In this document: in pieces, positions 14,422 through 23,663 of the stretch
Layout: each line of letters starts with the position of its first letter
Numbering within the stretch: the first letter of the stretch is position 1
Assembly (NCBI GenBank): GCA_016294105.1
Contig: JAEDCN010000001.1
Coordinates: 62,001 to 126,000, forward strand
Direction of reading: 5' to 3'
Length of the DNA: 64,000 nt
Source: Treponema sp.
Lineage (GTDB): Bacteria; Spirochaetota; Spirochaetia; Treponematales; Treponemataceae
Notes under the pieces: generated by a model
The model's database searches: none
What the model saw: the letters and a program-made list of their open reading frames with translations, nothing else
What the model was told of the DNA's origin: nothing
Made by a program: the position numbers and the translations under genes

Positions 14422-16341
14422 CTAGAACTCAAACCACTGCTTTTCTGTGGTCATGTACCAATCAGCCAGTACAGTCCCGTTTCCTGCATTATACCAAGAA
14501 ATGCTTCCGTCTCGATTCAACACTGCAATGCGATTTCCGCTGCGAGCCAGCTTTAGTGGTAATGAGGCAGAACGATTCAACTGAACCTCTTTACGAAGCT
14601 TTGTATCGTAAGAACGAATTTGGCTTTTACCGATGTTGGTATAAATTGTTGAACCATACATGGTTAAAAATGCATTTACATCTTCACCTGCAACCTTCAT
14701 GATAGCAGAAGAAGTCTTTCGTTCTGGATAGAAGGAAAAGATTGTAGTTTGGGAATTGTTGCCCTGGGATGAAGCTTGAATTCCGTAAATTACATTAGAA
14801 CCATTTTCTTGGTCAAGACTCAGTGAAAAGGCCACACTGCCGTCAATGGGCAGCATAACTGTTTCCTTAGTAACGGTATTTACGCTGATAAGGGGAGAGC
14901 GAGGATTGCTGGAAGCTGATTTTGCCACGTACAATTCATCTCCATGATATAAAACTACATCCTGGATACCTGTTCCCGTGTACAGTTCGGAGTATGAATT
15001 CGTCTCCATGTCATACAAGTTGACCGTAGTACTTCCTTCGATATAAACAAGCTTATTGCCAAAAAGGCGAAGGTTTTCAATGTAATTTTTTGGTGTAAAC
15101 AGGTTCTTTGTGGTTTTTGTTTGCAGGTCAAGGAGGACGACAGCCTTCTTTGTTCCACGTGACCACAGAACAACGTTGTTTCCGTAGGGAATGATATTGG
15201 TAAAGCCGTTGATTTGGGCAACCGTATCAATCTGTCCAGTATCGTAGGAAGAAAGGAAAATGGTATCCTTTGTTAAAAAGTAAAAATCGTTGCCAATGGA
15301 TGCAATGTCATAAATTTTGTCGTACATATTTTCTGTTACAACAACAACCTTTCCAGCATTCTCAGCCTGACCAAGTGCTACAGAAAAAATATTTCCTGCC
15401 TGTGAGCCTAAAATGATTTTTCCCTGATTGTAGAATCCACAGGTTATGGTATTGGCAGCATTGATTCCAGACAAATTGTACAGGATTGAGGGATTTCCAA
15501 TGACAGAACCTTCCTCTGCAATCTTTGTTTCTATGGCTTTTAGCGTATAGTTTCTGCCGTCGGTTTCTACGTAGTAAAGGGTTGGGCTGGTGCCATCACT
15601 GAGCAAAATGGGAGAACGGGCTGCAATTCGTGCAGAGGTTTTTCCAGACAGGGCATCAATAATGTAAATCTGGTTGTTTTTAACACCGGCACAAAACATA
15701 TTGTTGCTAAACAAGGTAACCTGTTCAAGCTGTGTTTCAGTTGTAAACCGTTCCTTCCGGCTTCCATTTGTCATATTGTAGTAGGTCAATGAACCAGTAG
15801 GAGAGTAGAGCACTGCACTTTTTTCAGAAGCACTGCCATAGAACATGCTGACAATACCTGTTGCTTCCTTGATTTTTGACACTGTTCGCCCTGTGCTGGG
15901 ACTTAGGAATTCCATACCGTTTACCGTGGCAGTTCCCACAGCCAAAAGTGATCCTTTGCCGGTAAAGTTTAGTGAAATAATGTTATTAGTATAAGTCTTT
16001 ACAAATTTTCTGCTTAAGCTGGGCCAGTTCCAGACGGAAACACGGTGGATGGAAAATCCATCTGTTTCATATACAGCAATGTCATTTCTATTAGGATGAA
16101 CGGCAATCATGGGAATATCCAGCTCTGTTATCTGGTAATGCTCTCCCATTCCATCTTTTGTCCAATGAATGAGAAATCCATCCTTTCCAGCAGAAAATAT
16201 GGAACCATCTTTCGTTACTACCATCTTATTAACGGCATCTTGATGGGCTTGGGTTGAAAGATGAGCCTGTGCCCATAAGGAAATGGTAAACAAAAGGGAA
16301 AGAAAAATAAAAGCTAATTTTTTTGAAGAAAAAAATGTCAT
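14422..16341 (-). CDS. Exported beta-propeller (WD40-like) protein
   Basis: 639 residues with a signal peptide of about 25 residues ending W-A-Q-A. The body is made of repeating beta segments. The first, near 30-50 (A-H-Q-D-A-V-N-K-M-V-V-T-K-D-G-S-I-F-S), has the His/Asp spacing of a WD40 blade, and later blades are more degenerate with recurring L/V-x-x-Y-x-x-x-T patterns. There is no enzyme motif. Such propellers usually hold protein partners, here outside the inner membrane. It is the last gene of frr-uppS-cdsA-dxr-rseP, three bases after rseP, so a link with envelope quality control is possible but inferred. Confidence 0.8.
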   Translation of the reverse strand: MTFFSSKKLAFIFLSLLFTISLWAQAHLSTQAHQDAVNKMVVTKDGSIFSAGKDGFLIHWTKDGMGEHYQITELDIPMIAVHPNRNDIAVYETDGFSIHRVSVWNWPSLSRKFVKTYTNNIISLNFTGKGSLLAVGTATVNGMEFLSPSTGRTVSKIKEATGIVSMFYGSASEKSAVLYSPTGSLTYYNMTNGSRKERFTTETQLEQVTLFSNNMFCAGVKNNQIYIIDALSGKTSARIAARSPILLSDGTSPTLYYVETDGRNYTLKAIETKIAEEGSVIGNPSILYNLSGINAANTITCGFYNQGKIILGSQAGNIFSVALGQAENAGKVVVVTENMYDKIYDIASIGNDFYFLTKDTIFLSSYDTGQIDTVAQINGFTNIIPYGNNVVLWSRGTKKAVVLLDLQTKTTKNLFTPKNYIENLRLFGNKLVYIEGSTTVNLYDMETNSYSELYTGTGIQDVVLYHGDELYVAKSASSNPRSPLISVNTVTKETVMLPIDGSVAFSLSLDQENGSNVIYGIQASSQGNNSQTTIFSFYPERKTSSAIMKVAGEDVNAFLTMYGSTIYTNIGKSQIRSYDTKLRKEVQLNRSASLPLKLARSGNRIAVLNRDGSISWYNAGNGTVLADWYMTTEKQWFEF

Positions 16342-16344
16342 TTA

Positions 16345-17700
16345 CTACCGCCTAAAAAAGTCAGAAAATAAATACCGTGCATCGCTGAAAAGAGCAATAC
16401 CGAATAAAACAATAATAAAAGCAATGCCAATAAACTGGGTGTAATACATCACCTTGGGATGAACTGGACGACGAATTACTGTTTCAATCAAGGCAAAAAG
16501 TATCAAGCCACCGTCAAGCACTGGAATTGGCAATAAATTCATGATGAACAATGATACACTAATCAAGGCAAGAAAGTTCAAGGTGCTAGTAAGACCGGCT
16601 CTAAAACCTGCTGCAAATCCACTTTGAACAGTGTCTCCCAACATAACCGTAATACGTACTGGTCCAGATACTGCCTGGGTCACATCAATTCCTTTAAACA
16701 AAAGTCTAATGCTTTTGAATGTAAGGGCTACTAACTCTCCTGTTTCCTTTATTCCCTGCCACAAGGCTGGCAAAAATGAATAACGAGGTGCCTCGCGAGC
16801 AGGGACGCTGAACATCAAGCCTAAATTTCCATCTGCAGGAACCGAAACACCAAGGCTAACTGGCTCAGAAAGTCCTTCTCTCTGTACTTGAAATTCGATG
16901 ATAGAAGCACCTTGGGGAATCAGCTGCTGCAAATCAACTGTATTTTCCACAGCCTGACCATTTACAGCAACAATCAAATCTCCAGCCTGTATACCAGCTC
17001 TATAGGCTGCAGCCCCTACAGTTACAGAGTGAACCAAGGGGCTGACCCAGTTCATAACTCCAATTTTTCCTTGGCCGGTGGATGTATCCATAACAGGAGA
17101 CAAAAGTACATTTTGCTGCACTCCATCTCTTTCAATAATTACTTCCAATTCCTCACCTGATCGCACAGCAACAACCTGAGAAATCTGAGAAAAATCAGTA
17201 ATTTCTTCTCCATCAATAAAAAGAATTTTATCTCCAGTTTGTATTCCAGCCTTTTTTGCGGCGGAATCCATTTCTGGATATACCTCATCTGCCAAAATAA
17301 CCTTATTGTCAGCAGCATAAAAGGTATAACCGGTCATGGCAATGATGGAAAGACTGATTGCAGCAAAGACAAGATTCATTGCAGGTCCAGAAAATGCAAT
17401 GATGGCTCGTTTCAGAGGATGAACACCATAAAAGCTTCCTTCCTCCTTGGGAATTGCAGGAAGATTTTGCTCCAAGGCATCTCGAAAGCCCTGTTCTCCT
17501 TTCATACCACAATATCCGCCAAAAGGTAAAAGTGATAGCCGATAATCCGTTTCTCCTATTGTCTTGTGAGCCAGCACTGGTCCCATGCCAATAGAAAAAC
17601 TTTCAACTTTAACACCACAAAGTCGGGCAGCAATAAAATGTCCCAATTCGTGAACAAACACAATCAGTCCGAGACAGAGTATTCCCCACAGTATTGTCAC
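16345..17700 (-). CDS. rseP: Site-2 intramembrane zinc metalloprotease RseP
   Basis: 451 residues, the usual length. The start is GTG at 17700, with GGAGG about eight bases upstream. The zinc site H17-E18-L-G-H21 lies in the first membrane helix. The second ligand motif N-x-x-P-x-P-x-L-D-G is at about 388-397, and four membrane helices frame the protein. Two PDZ domains lie between (about 125-200 and 205-290), each with a G-x-x-x-G-D-x-I-x-x-x-x-G pattern. RseP cuts transmembrane anti-sigma factors and leftover signal peptides. The site-2 motifs are complete. It is 12 bases after dxr in the operon. Confidence 0.95.
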   Translation of the reverse strand: MTILWGILCLGLIVFVHELGHFIAARLCGVKVESFSIGMGPVLAHKTIGETDYRLSLLPFGGYCGMKGEQGFRDALEQNLPAIPKEEGSFYGVHPLKRAIIAFSGPAMNLVFAAISLSIIAMTGYTFYAADNKVILADEVYPEMDSAAKKAGIQTGDKILFIDGEEITDFSQISQVVAVRSGEELEVIIERDGVQQNVLLSPVMDTSTGQGKIGVMNWVSPLVHSVTVGAAAYRAGIQAGDLIVAVNGQAVENTVDLQQLIPQGASIIEFQVQREGLSEPVSLGVSVPADGNLGLMFSVPAREAPRYSFLPALWQGIKETGELVALTFKSIRLLFKGIDVTQAVSGPVRITVMLGDTVQSGFAAGFRAGLTSTLNFLALISVSLFIMNLLPIPVLDGGLILFALIETVIRRPVHPKVMYYTQFIGIAFIIVLFGIALFSDARYLFSDFFRR

Positions 17701-17712
17701 TAAAAAGCCTCC

Positions 17713-18852
17713 CTAGAACCGTTTGAACAAGTTTTTTTGTGTGTTATTTTCTAAAACACAGGCTTCAACAACATCTTTGGCTTGTTGGCGAGCCTGCTTA
17801 TCAAACAAAAATACTTCGTCTATGGTAACAGGTTCTTGACTCCAATCTCCTTCCAAAACCTTTTCCGTAACAGTAGCAATCTGTGTAAATGAAATCTTTT
17901 CTTGTAAAAATGCCTCCACCGCAACTTCATTTGCAGCATTGTAGGCAATTGGTCCAGCTCCCATAGCAAGTGATTTATAGGCTAAAGGAAGCATGGGAAA
18001 ATCATCCATACGAGGAGGATAAAAGGTCAAAGTTCCGCCAGAAACAATATCCCATTCTTCAAGGCTGCTGGGAACAAATTCAGGCCAGGTGAGGGCTGTT
18101 AAAATGGGATGTCGCATATCTGGAGGAGAAATCTGTGCGTATAAAACCCCATCCTTTGTTCTGATTAGTGAATGAACCAAGCTTTGAGGATGAACTGTTA
18201 CCTTAACCCTGTCTGGTGTTACACCAAAAAGTCTGCAAGCTTCAATTACTTCCAAACCCTTATTGGCAAGGCTCGCAGAATCAATAGTAATCTTTGTGCC
18301 CATATCCCAGGTAGGATGCTTCAATGCATCTGCAGGCTTCATCAAGGGCAAGTCCTCACGATTCTTTTCACGGAAGGGACCACCAGATGCTGTCAAAACA
18401 ATTTCTTTAATAGAATCTGCACCAAATTTTTGTACTAAGGTAAAAACTGCAGAATGCTCGGAGTCTACAGGTAAAATTCTACAATGATGCTGTTGAGCTA
18501 GCTGAGCCACCAAGGACCCAGCCATAACAATTGTCTCCTTGTTTGCCAAAGCCAAATCCATTCCGGCACGAAGTACATACACAGAAGGCATCAGTCCTGG
18601 GGATCCTGCAATACCATTTACTGCAATATCTGCTCCACAGGTAGCAATGAGCTGTTCCAAGGCTTCTGGTGGCTCCTTGCCAGTCAAACAAACTGGTACT
18701 TCACCAAATTCATGGGACAATCCCTGCAATTTTTCCTGTGAATGATGAGCCGTTAGGCCTACAACCTTAAATTTTGTAGGAAATTCTCGAGCAATATTGA
18801 GGGCACTGGTACCAATGGAACCAGTACAACCTAAAATAAGTAGTTTTTTCAT
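17713..18852 (-). CDS. dxr: 1-deoxy-D-xylulose 5-phosphate reductoisomerase
   Basis: 379 residues. DXR converts 1-deoxyxylulose 5-phosphate to methylerythritol phosphate with NADPH, the committed step of the non-mevalonate isoprenoid route. Seen motifs are the NADPH fold L-G-C-T-G-S-I-G at 8-15, A-N-K-E near 119-122, D-S-E-H near 145-148, the flexible A-S-G-G-P-F loop near 170-175, and the metal and substrate region S-A-S-L-A-N-K-G-L-E-V-I-E-A near 206-219. The ATG overlaps the cdsA stop by four bases. Its product feeds UppS, encoded two genes upstream. Confidence 0.96.
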   Translation of the reverse strand: MKKLLILGCTGSIGTSALNIAREFPTKFKVVGLTAHHSQEKLQGLSHEFGEVPVCLTGKEPPEALEQLIATCGADIAVNGIAGSPGLMPSVYVLRAGMDLALANKETIVMAGSLVAQLAQQHHCRILPVDSEHSAVFTLVQKFGADSIKEIVLTASGGPFREKNREDLPLMKPADALKHPTWDMGTKITIDSASLANKGLEVIEACRLFGVTPDRVKVTVHPQSLVHSLIRTKDGVLYAQISPPDMRHPILTALTWPEFVPSSLEEWDIVSGGTLTFYPPRMDDFPMLPLAYKSLAMGAGPIAYNAANEVAVEAFLQEKISFTQIATVTEKVLEGDWSQEPVTIDEVFLFDKQARQQAKDVVEACVLENNTQKNLFKRF

Positions 18853-19709
18853 AGCTTTGTAAACAACAAACCTGCAATGAAATAAAAGAGTGGGGCAGCC
18901 ATAAGGACTGAATCAATGGAATCCAAGGCACCACCTCGACCAGGAATAATATTTCCAGAATCCTTTTCACCTGCAGAACGTTTAAACACGGACTCAGCAA
19001 GATCTCCTAGAATAGCTGCGATAGCCACACACACGCCTAAAACAACCATCCGCCACAAAGAACCCGTAAAAATATCTGGCCAAATAAGAGTACAAAAAAT
19101 ACCACTTACAATGGATCCTATAATTCCACCAATGAACCCTACAATGCTTTTGTTGGGACTTGCCTTAACAAATCCACGGTTTCCTTTACCAAAAAGTACT
19201 CCAAAGAACCAAGCAGCGGAATCACACATAAATACCAAAATCAAAAAGGTGATGATGTACTCTCTTGAATGGGGGAAAATGGTCATTCTGGAGAGAAATG
19301 ATAAAAGATAACCTCCGTACAAAAGTACAAAAAGAGAACCTACCACTTTTTTATTGGAATCAGCAAAGGGGGTATCTTGATTTTGTGGATTTGGAGCAAA
19401 AATCTCCATAATCAACAAAATCATAAATGAAGCCAAAAATACTAAGGTTGATATAACAAAATCCAAATTGAATAAGATACATGCATAAGCAGAAATAGGA
19501 ATTAAAGTGGATAATCCTACCACTACCCACTTTTTTTGCATGGGGATATTCTTATTCAAAAGATTGTAGATTTCAGCAGAAGAAATACAAGAAAAAACGG
19601 TTATTGCACAATGCAATACTAAATGATTATAAGGATTAAAGTAAACAATGAGAACAACGAGAGGAATTCCAATAAAAAATGTTAACAATCTTCGTATAAT
19701 TTTATTCAT
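18849..19709 (-). CDS. cdsA: Phosphatidate cytidylyltransferase CdsA
   Basis: 286 residues from the ATG at 19707-19709, chosen over a GTG at 19715 because AAGGAG (19715-19720) sits five bases before the ATG. CdsA makes CDP-diacylglycerol from phosphatidic acid and CTP, the branch point of phospholipid synthesis, in the inner membrane. Eight or so hydrophobic helices are seen. The family signature near the C-terminus is clear: S-V-F-K-R followed by K-D-S-G-N-I-I-P-G-R-G-G-x-L-D-S-x-D-S. It lies between uppS and dxr. Confidence 0.95.
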   Translation of the reverse strand: MNKIIRRLLTFFIGIPLVVLIVYFNPYNHLVLHCAITVFSCISSAEIYNLLNKNIPMQKKWVVVGLSTLIPISAYACILFNLDFVISTLVFLASFMILLIMEIFAPNPQNQDTPFADSNKKVVGSLFVLLYGGYLLSFLSRMTIFPHSREYIITFLILVFMCDSAAWFFGVLFGKGNRGFVKASPNKSIVGFIGGIIGSIVSGIFCTLIWPDIFTGSLWRMVVLGVCVAIAAILGDLAESVFKRSAGEKDSGNIIPGRGGALDSIDSVLMAAPLFYFIAGLLFTKL

Positions 19710-19718
19710 TGTCACTCC

Positions 19719-20432
19719 TTACCTCTTAACAGCACCAAATCTTCTATCTCGATTATTAAAATCACTCAAAATAGACAAAAATTCTTCATTACTGAAGTCG
19801 GGCCACAGTGTATCGGAAAAAAACAACTCTGAATAGGTAGAATGCCACAATAAAAAGTTGCTGAGTCGTTTTTCTCCACCAGTACGGATAATGATATCTG
19901 CATCTGGAAGCTCTGGTACATCAAAAGCTGTAGAAATATCTTGTTCACGTATATCTTCAACAGCTATTTTTGAAGCTAATTTTTTCATAGCACGAATCAA
20001 TTCATCTCTTCCGCCATAATTTATGGCAAGAACAACAGTCATCTTGTTAAAATCAGCAGTTTCCCCCTCTGCATCTACCATTTCCTTTTGGACTGCAGCT
20101 GGTAATCTACTAGTATCTCCGATGTGCCGGATCCTGATTCCGTGCTCTTTATAAAACTTGTATTCAGCACGAAGGTGGCGGGTGATAAGGCCCATGAGGA
20201 AGCCAACTTCTTCCTCCGTTCTCTTCCAGTTTTCCGTAGAAAACGTATACAGGGTTACATATTTAACTCCAGCTTCTACAGCACAGGAAATAATTCGTTT
20301 GGCTGTTTCCAAGCCTTCCTTGTGACCAGCTGTTCTGGGAAGATTACGTTTTTGGGCCCAACGACCGTTTCCGTCCATGATAATTCCAATATGAACAGGA
20401 ACAGTACTATCATCCGTCATAATGGTAGCCAT
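19719..20432 (-). CDS. uppS: Undecaprenyl diphosphate synthase (cis-prenyltransferase)
   Basis: 237 residues. The enzyme adds isoprene units in cis to farnesyl diphosphate to make the C55 lipid carrier for cell-wall precursors. The catalytic Asp is D20 in I-M-D-G-N-G-R-W. F-S-T-E-N-W lies near 78-83. The C-terminal R-T-G-G-E-x-R-L-S-N-F-L-L-W and the S-E-L-F-F contact are intact. The ATG overlaps the frr stop (TAATG), giving coupled translation. An internal ATG five codons later is possible. Confidence 0.96.
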   Translation of the reverse strand: MATIMTDDSTVPVHIGIIMDGNGRWAQKRNLPRTAGHKEGLETAKRIISCAVEAGVKYVTLYTFSTENWKRTEEEVGFLMGLITRHLRAEYKFYKEHGIRIRHIGDTSRLPAAVQKEMVDAEGETADFNKMTVVLAINYGGRDELIRAMKKLASKIAVEDIREQDISTAFDVPELPDADIIIRTGGEKRLSNFLLWHSTYSELFFSDTLWPDFSNEEFLSILSDFNNRDRRFGAVKR

Positions 20433-20983
20433 TAGCCTTCCATTATTTCCTTTTCTTTTTCTTCAAGAATCTTGTTGATGTCCTGAATGTATTTATCTGT
20501 AGATTTCTGAAGGTCAGTTTCTCCTGTCTTCAAGTCATCTTCAGTGATGGTGCCATCTTTCTGCTGCTTCTTCAGCTCATCGTTTCCATCACGACGGATA
20601 TTTCTAATGGCAACACGGCTGTTCTCAGCAATAGATTTTGCCTGCTTAACCAGCTCTTTTCTTCGCTCTGCAGTCAGAGGTGGGATAGAAATACGAATAA
20701 CCTTTCCGTCATTGGAAGGATTCAATCCCAATTCAGATTTCAAAATCGCCTTTTCAATCTCGCTAATCAAGGACTTATCAAAAGGCTGAATAACAATGGA
20801 ACGAGCCTCTGGAACAGAAATAGTTGAAACTTGATTCAATGGAGTAGGAGTACCGTAATAATCCACTCGTACCCTATCAAAAATCGAGGCCGAGGCACGA
20901 CCAGTGCGCAAGGCCTTGAATTCATCTTTCAGTGCTGCAATGGTTTTGTCCATGCGACCCATTGTTGCTTCACTTACTGACAT
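20432..20983 (-). CDS. frr: Ribosome recycling factor
   Basis: 183 residues, normal length. RRF with EF-G splits ribosomes after termination. Domain I is a three-helix bundle with the signature R-T-G-R-A-S near 27-32. The hinge and domain II include Y-Y-G-T-P-T-P-L-N-Q-V near 42-52, and R-R-D-G-N-D-E-L-K near 135-143 is the usual C-terminal helix. GAGGAG seven bases upstream sets the start. It heads the envelope operon, separated from tsf by a strong terminator. Confidence 0.97.
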   Translation of the reverse strand: MSVSEATMGRMDKTIAALKDEFKALRTGRASASIFDRVRVDYYGTPTPLNQVSTISVPEARSIVIQPFDKSLISEIEKAILKSELGLNPSNDGKVIRISIPPLTAERRKELVKQAKSIAENSRVAIRNIRRDGNDELKKQQKDGTITEDDLKTGETDLQKSTDKYIQDINKILEEKEKEIMEG

Positions 20984-20995
20984 AGAATGCTCCTC

Positions 20996-21034
20996 ATAAA
21001 AAGCCTTGGTAGAACAAATCCACCAAGGCTTTAT
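20996..21034 (-). terminator. Terminator after rpsB-tsf
   Basis: An exact 11-base-pair stem (21000-21010 with 21022-21032) is followed, reading leftward, by TTTTTAT. It lies 10 bases after the tsf stop and just before frr, so it limits read-through into the envelope operon. Confidence 0.88.
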
Positions 21035-21043
21035 ATTTAAAAA

Positions 21044-21880
21044 TTATGCACCAAGCTGGTAAGAAACAACCTTTGCGATTGCCAGTTTTGCACCAACATT
21101 CTTACCAATTTCTTCCATCTTCTTTGTTACAGAAACCTTGTCGTCCTTAACGAAAGGCTGATCCATAAAGCAAATCTCGGCTAAGTGCTTGTTTACCTTA
21201 CCTTCAACAATACCCTTTTTAACATTTTCGGGCTTGTCCAGGCTTTCAACCTGCTTTGTGAAGATTTCTCTCTGCTCAGCAATGTAAGCAGCATCAACAT
21301 CGTCACGCTTAATGTAAGCAGGAGTAAATGCAGCAATGTGCAAGCAGCAGTCATGGGCAAAATCCACAACATCAGCATTCTTTGCAGCATCAGCAGGATC
21401 AGCGGAAACAACAGTGATTACACCAGTCTTTCCATCGCTGTGTACATAACTAGATGCTGTAGCGTTGGCAGGAACTTCCACCAATTCTAAGCGACGTACA
21501 GTCATGTTCTCACGAATCTTTGTTGCCAAGTCCAACAGCATATCAGACAATTCCTGATTGATTTCTGTATATCCCTTAGCAATGATAGTTGCAACCATAT
21601 CGTTTCCGATCTTGATGAAGTCTTCGTTCTTTGCAACGAAGTCTGTTTCACAGGTCAACTCGCAGATTGCAGCCTTATTTCCTTCAACCTTGATGAAAAC
21701 ACGTCCCTCACCAGTCTCACGGTCAGCACGCTTACCAACAGCTGCAAGTCCCTTTTCCTTCAGCAACTTCTCAGCGGCAGCAGCGTCACCGTTAGTCTCG
21801 GCGAGAGCCTTCTTGCACTCCATCATTCCAGCACCAGTTCTATCACGCAGTGCTTTTACATCAGCAGCTTTAATTTCCAT
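21044..21880 (-). CDS. tsf: Elongation factor Ts
   Basis: 278 residues. EF-Ts exchanges nucleotide on EF-Tu. The N-terminal UBA-like domain has L-R-D-R-T-G-A-G-M-M-E-C-K-K-A-L at about 10-25. The core follows with T-D-F-V-A-K-N near 80-86, the EF-Tu contact, and the dimerisation subdomain and C-terminal helix (K-L-A-I-A-K-V-V-S-Y) are intact. It lies 18 bases after rpsB, the usual order. Confidence 0.97.
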   Translation of the reverse strand: MEIKAADVKALRDRTGAGMMECKKALAETNGDAAAAEKLLKEKGLAAVGKRADRETGEGRVFIKVEGNKAAICELTCETDFVAKNEDFIKIGNDMVATIIAKGYTEINQELSDMLLDLATKIRENMTVRRLELVEVPANATASSYVHSDGKTGVITVVSADPADAAKNADVVDFAHDCCLHIAAFTPAYIKRDDVDAAYIAEQREIFTKQVESLDKPENVKKGIVEGKVNKHLAEICFMDQPFVKDDKVSVTKKMEEIGKNVGAKLAIAKVVSYQLGA

Positions 21881-21898
21881 TCTATGTTTTCTCCAATA

Positions 21899-22762
21899 TT
21901 ATTTATACAGCTTGTCTTCATCCAAGTCATCGTCATCAGATGCAATAACATCCTCTTCCTTTGGCTCAGTGGGGGTATAGTTGCTATAGTCAATAATCTC
22001 TTCTTCGTCAGACTTTCCACTAACATCGGAGGTCATTTCCTCGTCGTCATCCTGCAGGTTCTCGATAATCTTGAGGCCAGCTTCGTTGTCAGCGTCGATT
22101 ACAGCATTGGCAATAATCTGGGTGAATAGAGTAATGGCGCGGATAGCATCATCGTTACCAGGAATAGGATAGTCAATTCCTTCTGGGTTACAGTTTGTAT
22201 CAACAACAGCAACAATAGGAATACCCATGCGGCGTGCTTCTGTTACAGCAATCTGTTCCTTGTGAGTGTCAATGATGAAGATGATTCCAGGCAGTTCCTT
22301 CATTTCCTTGATTCCGCCCAAGTTCTTCTCCAACTTTGACTTTTCTTTCTGAAGAGATGCAATTTCTTTCTTTGTAAGATTGTCAAAAGTTCCATCAACC
22401 TCCATCTTCTCAAGCTTCTTGAGACGGGTCAATGACTTCTTGATGGTTGAAAAGTTTGTAAGCATACCGCCAAGCCAGCGGTTATTTACATAGTACATTC
22501 CACAGCGCTCAGCTTCCTTGGCAATAGCCTGCTGTGCTTGCTTCTTTGTTCCAACGAACAGTACTGACTTACCAGCTACTGTTACCTTGCGTACTGCCTC
22601 ATATGCATCCTTGATGGATACAATGGTCTTCTGCAAGTCAATGATGTGAATTCCATTCCGCTCTGCGAAGATGTACTTCTTCATGCGGGGATCCCAACGC
22701 TTTACCTGGTGACCAAAATGTACACCAGACTCAAGCAAACTCTTCATGGTTACAACTGCCAT
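21899..22762 (-). CDS. rpsB: 30S ribosomal protein S2 with acidic C-terminal tail
   Basis: 287 residues against about 230-250 in most bacteria. The core is standard: M-K-S-L-L-E-S-G-V-H-F-G-H-Q near the start, K-Y-I-F-A-E-R-N-G-I-H-I-I-D, and W-L-G-G-M-L-T-N-F near 95-103. From about 236 the chain becomes a tail with very high Asp/Glu content, ending in D-E-D-K-L-Y-K. The tail is probably disordered. AAGGAG precedes the ATG directly after a tetraloop hairpin. S2 is needed for mRNA start-site binding and often represses its own mRNA. Confidence 0.96.
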   Translation of the reverse strand: MAVVTMKSLLESGVHFGHQVKRWDPRMKKYIFAERNGIHIIDLQKTIVSIKDAYEAVRKVTVAGKSVLFVGTKKQAQQAIAKEAERCGMYYVNNRWLGGMLTNFSTIKKSLTRLKKLEKMEVDGTFDNLTKKEIASLQKEKSKLEKNLGGIKEMKELPGIIFIIDTHKEQIAVTEARRMGIPIVAVVDTNCNPEGIDYPIPGNDDAIRAITLFTQIIANAVIDADNEAGLKIIENLQDDDEEMTSDVSGKSDEEEIIDYSNYTPTEPKEEDVIASDDDDLDEDKLYK

Positions 22763-22777
22763 GAGTCACTCCTTCCC

Positions 22778-22793
22778 GGAAACCGAAGTTTCC
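22778..22793 (-). promoter_or_regulatory. UUCG tetraloop hairpin directly before the rpsB ribosome site
   Basis: Read leftward, GGAAAC, the loop TTCG and GTTTCC form an exact six-base-pair stem with a very stable tetraloop, ending a few bases before the AAGGAG of rpsB. Its position suggests control of rpsB translation or leader stability; that is an inference. Confidence 0.6.
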
Positions 22794-22896
22794 TCCAAAC
22801 TCTATTTCTCGTAACTCGCCCCATATTGAATGGTTAAAGCCCGGAAGATTCGACAAGCAGGACAACCTACGGTTAATCACAGCCTGTAGACAGAAA

Positions 22897-23493
22897 TTAC
22901 TCCAATCCTATTAAGGAATATCCCTGTTCTTTCAACATATCATATAATTCAAAGAGTGGCAAGCCTACAACGGTACTGCTAGTTCCCTCAATTTTTTTGA
23001 TAAAATAGGAACCAAAGCCTTGAATACGATAGCCCCCAGCCACATTGTGCCACTCTCCAGTAGAAATATACCAATCGATTTCTTCCTGGGTGAGGGGAGC
23101 AAAGGTAACCTTGGTTTGGGCTGTTCGTGTTGTTAGATATCGCAACTTACCATTATACAAAGCCATGGAGGTGATTACTGTATGGGTTTTTTCAGAAAAT
23201 TCCTTTAAAAACTTAATTGCTTCATCAATATCTGCTGGTTTTCCATACACCTTTCCATCCATAATCATGATGGTGTCTGCACCAAGAATCCAAGGTACTT
23301 CCTGCTTTGCTGGTAGCATCTTGAAAACATACTCAACTTTTTTTGATGCCAAGTATTCTGGTAGCTTTTCTAGCTCAATTCCCTCTGCCAAGCCCTCATC
23401 AATTTCTGGAATAATAACCTGAAAAGGAATTCCCAGTGTTTTGAGGGTTTCTTGCCGTCGGGGTGAGCCTGATGCTAAGATAATTGGTTCCAT
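22897..23493 (-). CDS. maf: Maf-family nucleoside triphosphate pyrophosphatase
   Basis: 198 residues. Maf proteins hydrolyse non-canonical or modified nucleotides such as dTTP, UTP or methylated forms to the monophosphate. The signature L-A-S-G-S-P-R-R-Q-E-T-L is at 6-17. A-D-T-I-M near 71-75 carries the catalytic Asp, and the G-G-Y-R-I-Q-G motif is near 152-158. The length is typical. It lies upstream of rpsB on the same strand with a 134-base leader region between, and starts next to the tRNA-Arg promoter on the other strand. Confidence 0.94.
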   Translation of the reverse strand: MEPIILASGSPRRQETLKTLGIPFQVIIPEIDEGLAEGIELEKLPEYLASKKVEYVFKMLPAKQEVPWILGADTIMIMDGKVYGKPADIDEAIKFLKEFSEKTHTVITSMALYNGKLRYLTTRTAQTKVTFAPLTQEEIDWYISTGEWHNVAGGYRIQGFGSYFIKKIEGTSSTVVGLPLFELYDMLKEQGYSLIGLE

Positions 23494-23506
23494 AATTTCT
23501 CCTCAC

Positions 23507-23535
23507 TTGACATTTCAATTAAATCATTATATTCT
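23507..23535 (+). promoter_or_regulatory. Promoter of tRNA-Arg
   Basis: TTGACA (23507-23512), a 17-base spacer and TATTCT (23530-23535), 11 bases before the tRNA. Confidence 0.75.
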
Positions 23536-23546
23536 ACTACACGCTT

Positions 23547-23620
23547 GAGAGATTAGCTCATTTGGATAGAGCGTCGCCCTCCGGAGGCGAAGGTGGCAGG
23601 TTCGAATCCTGTATCTCTCG
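23547..23620 (+). tRNA. tRNA-Arg (anticodon CCG)
   Basis: 74 bases form a full cloverleaf. The acceptor is GAGAGAT paired with ATCTCTC (23613-23619). The anticodon loop is CTCCGGA, giving CCG, on a five-pair TCGCC/GGCGA stem, and the T-loop is TTCGAAT. The discriminator is G and CCA is not encoded. It is a single-gene unit with its own promoter and terminator. Confidence 0.96.
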
Positions 23621-23627
23621 GTTCCAT

Positions 23628-23659
23628 AAAAAAGGACGCTTTTCAGCGTCCTTTTTTTA
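23628..23659. terminator. Two-way terminator between tRNA-Arg and the HEAT-repeat gene
   Basis: GGACGC (23634-23639) pairs with GCGTCC (23646-23651), flanked by A-runs on the left and T-runs on the right, so it works on both strands. Confidence 0.9.
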
Positions 23660-23663
23660 TCCC

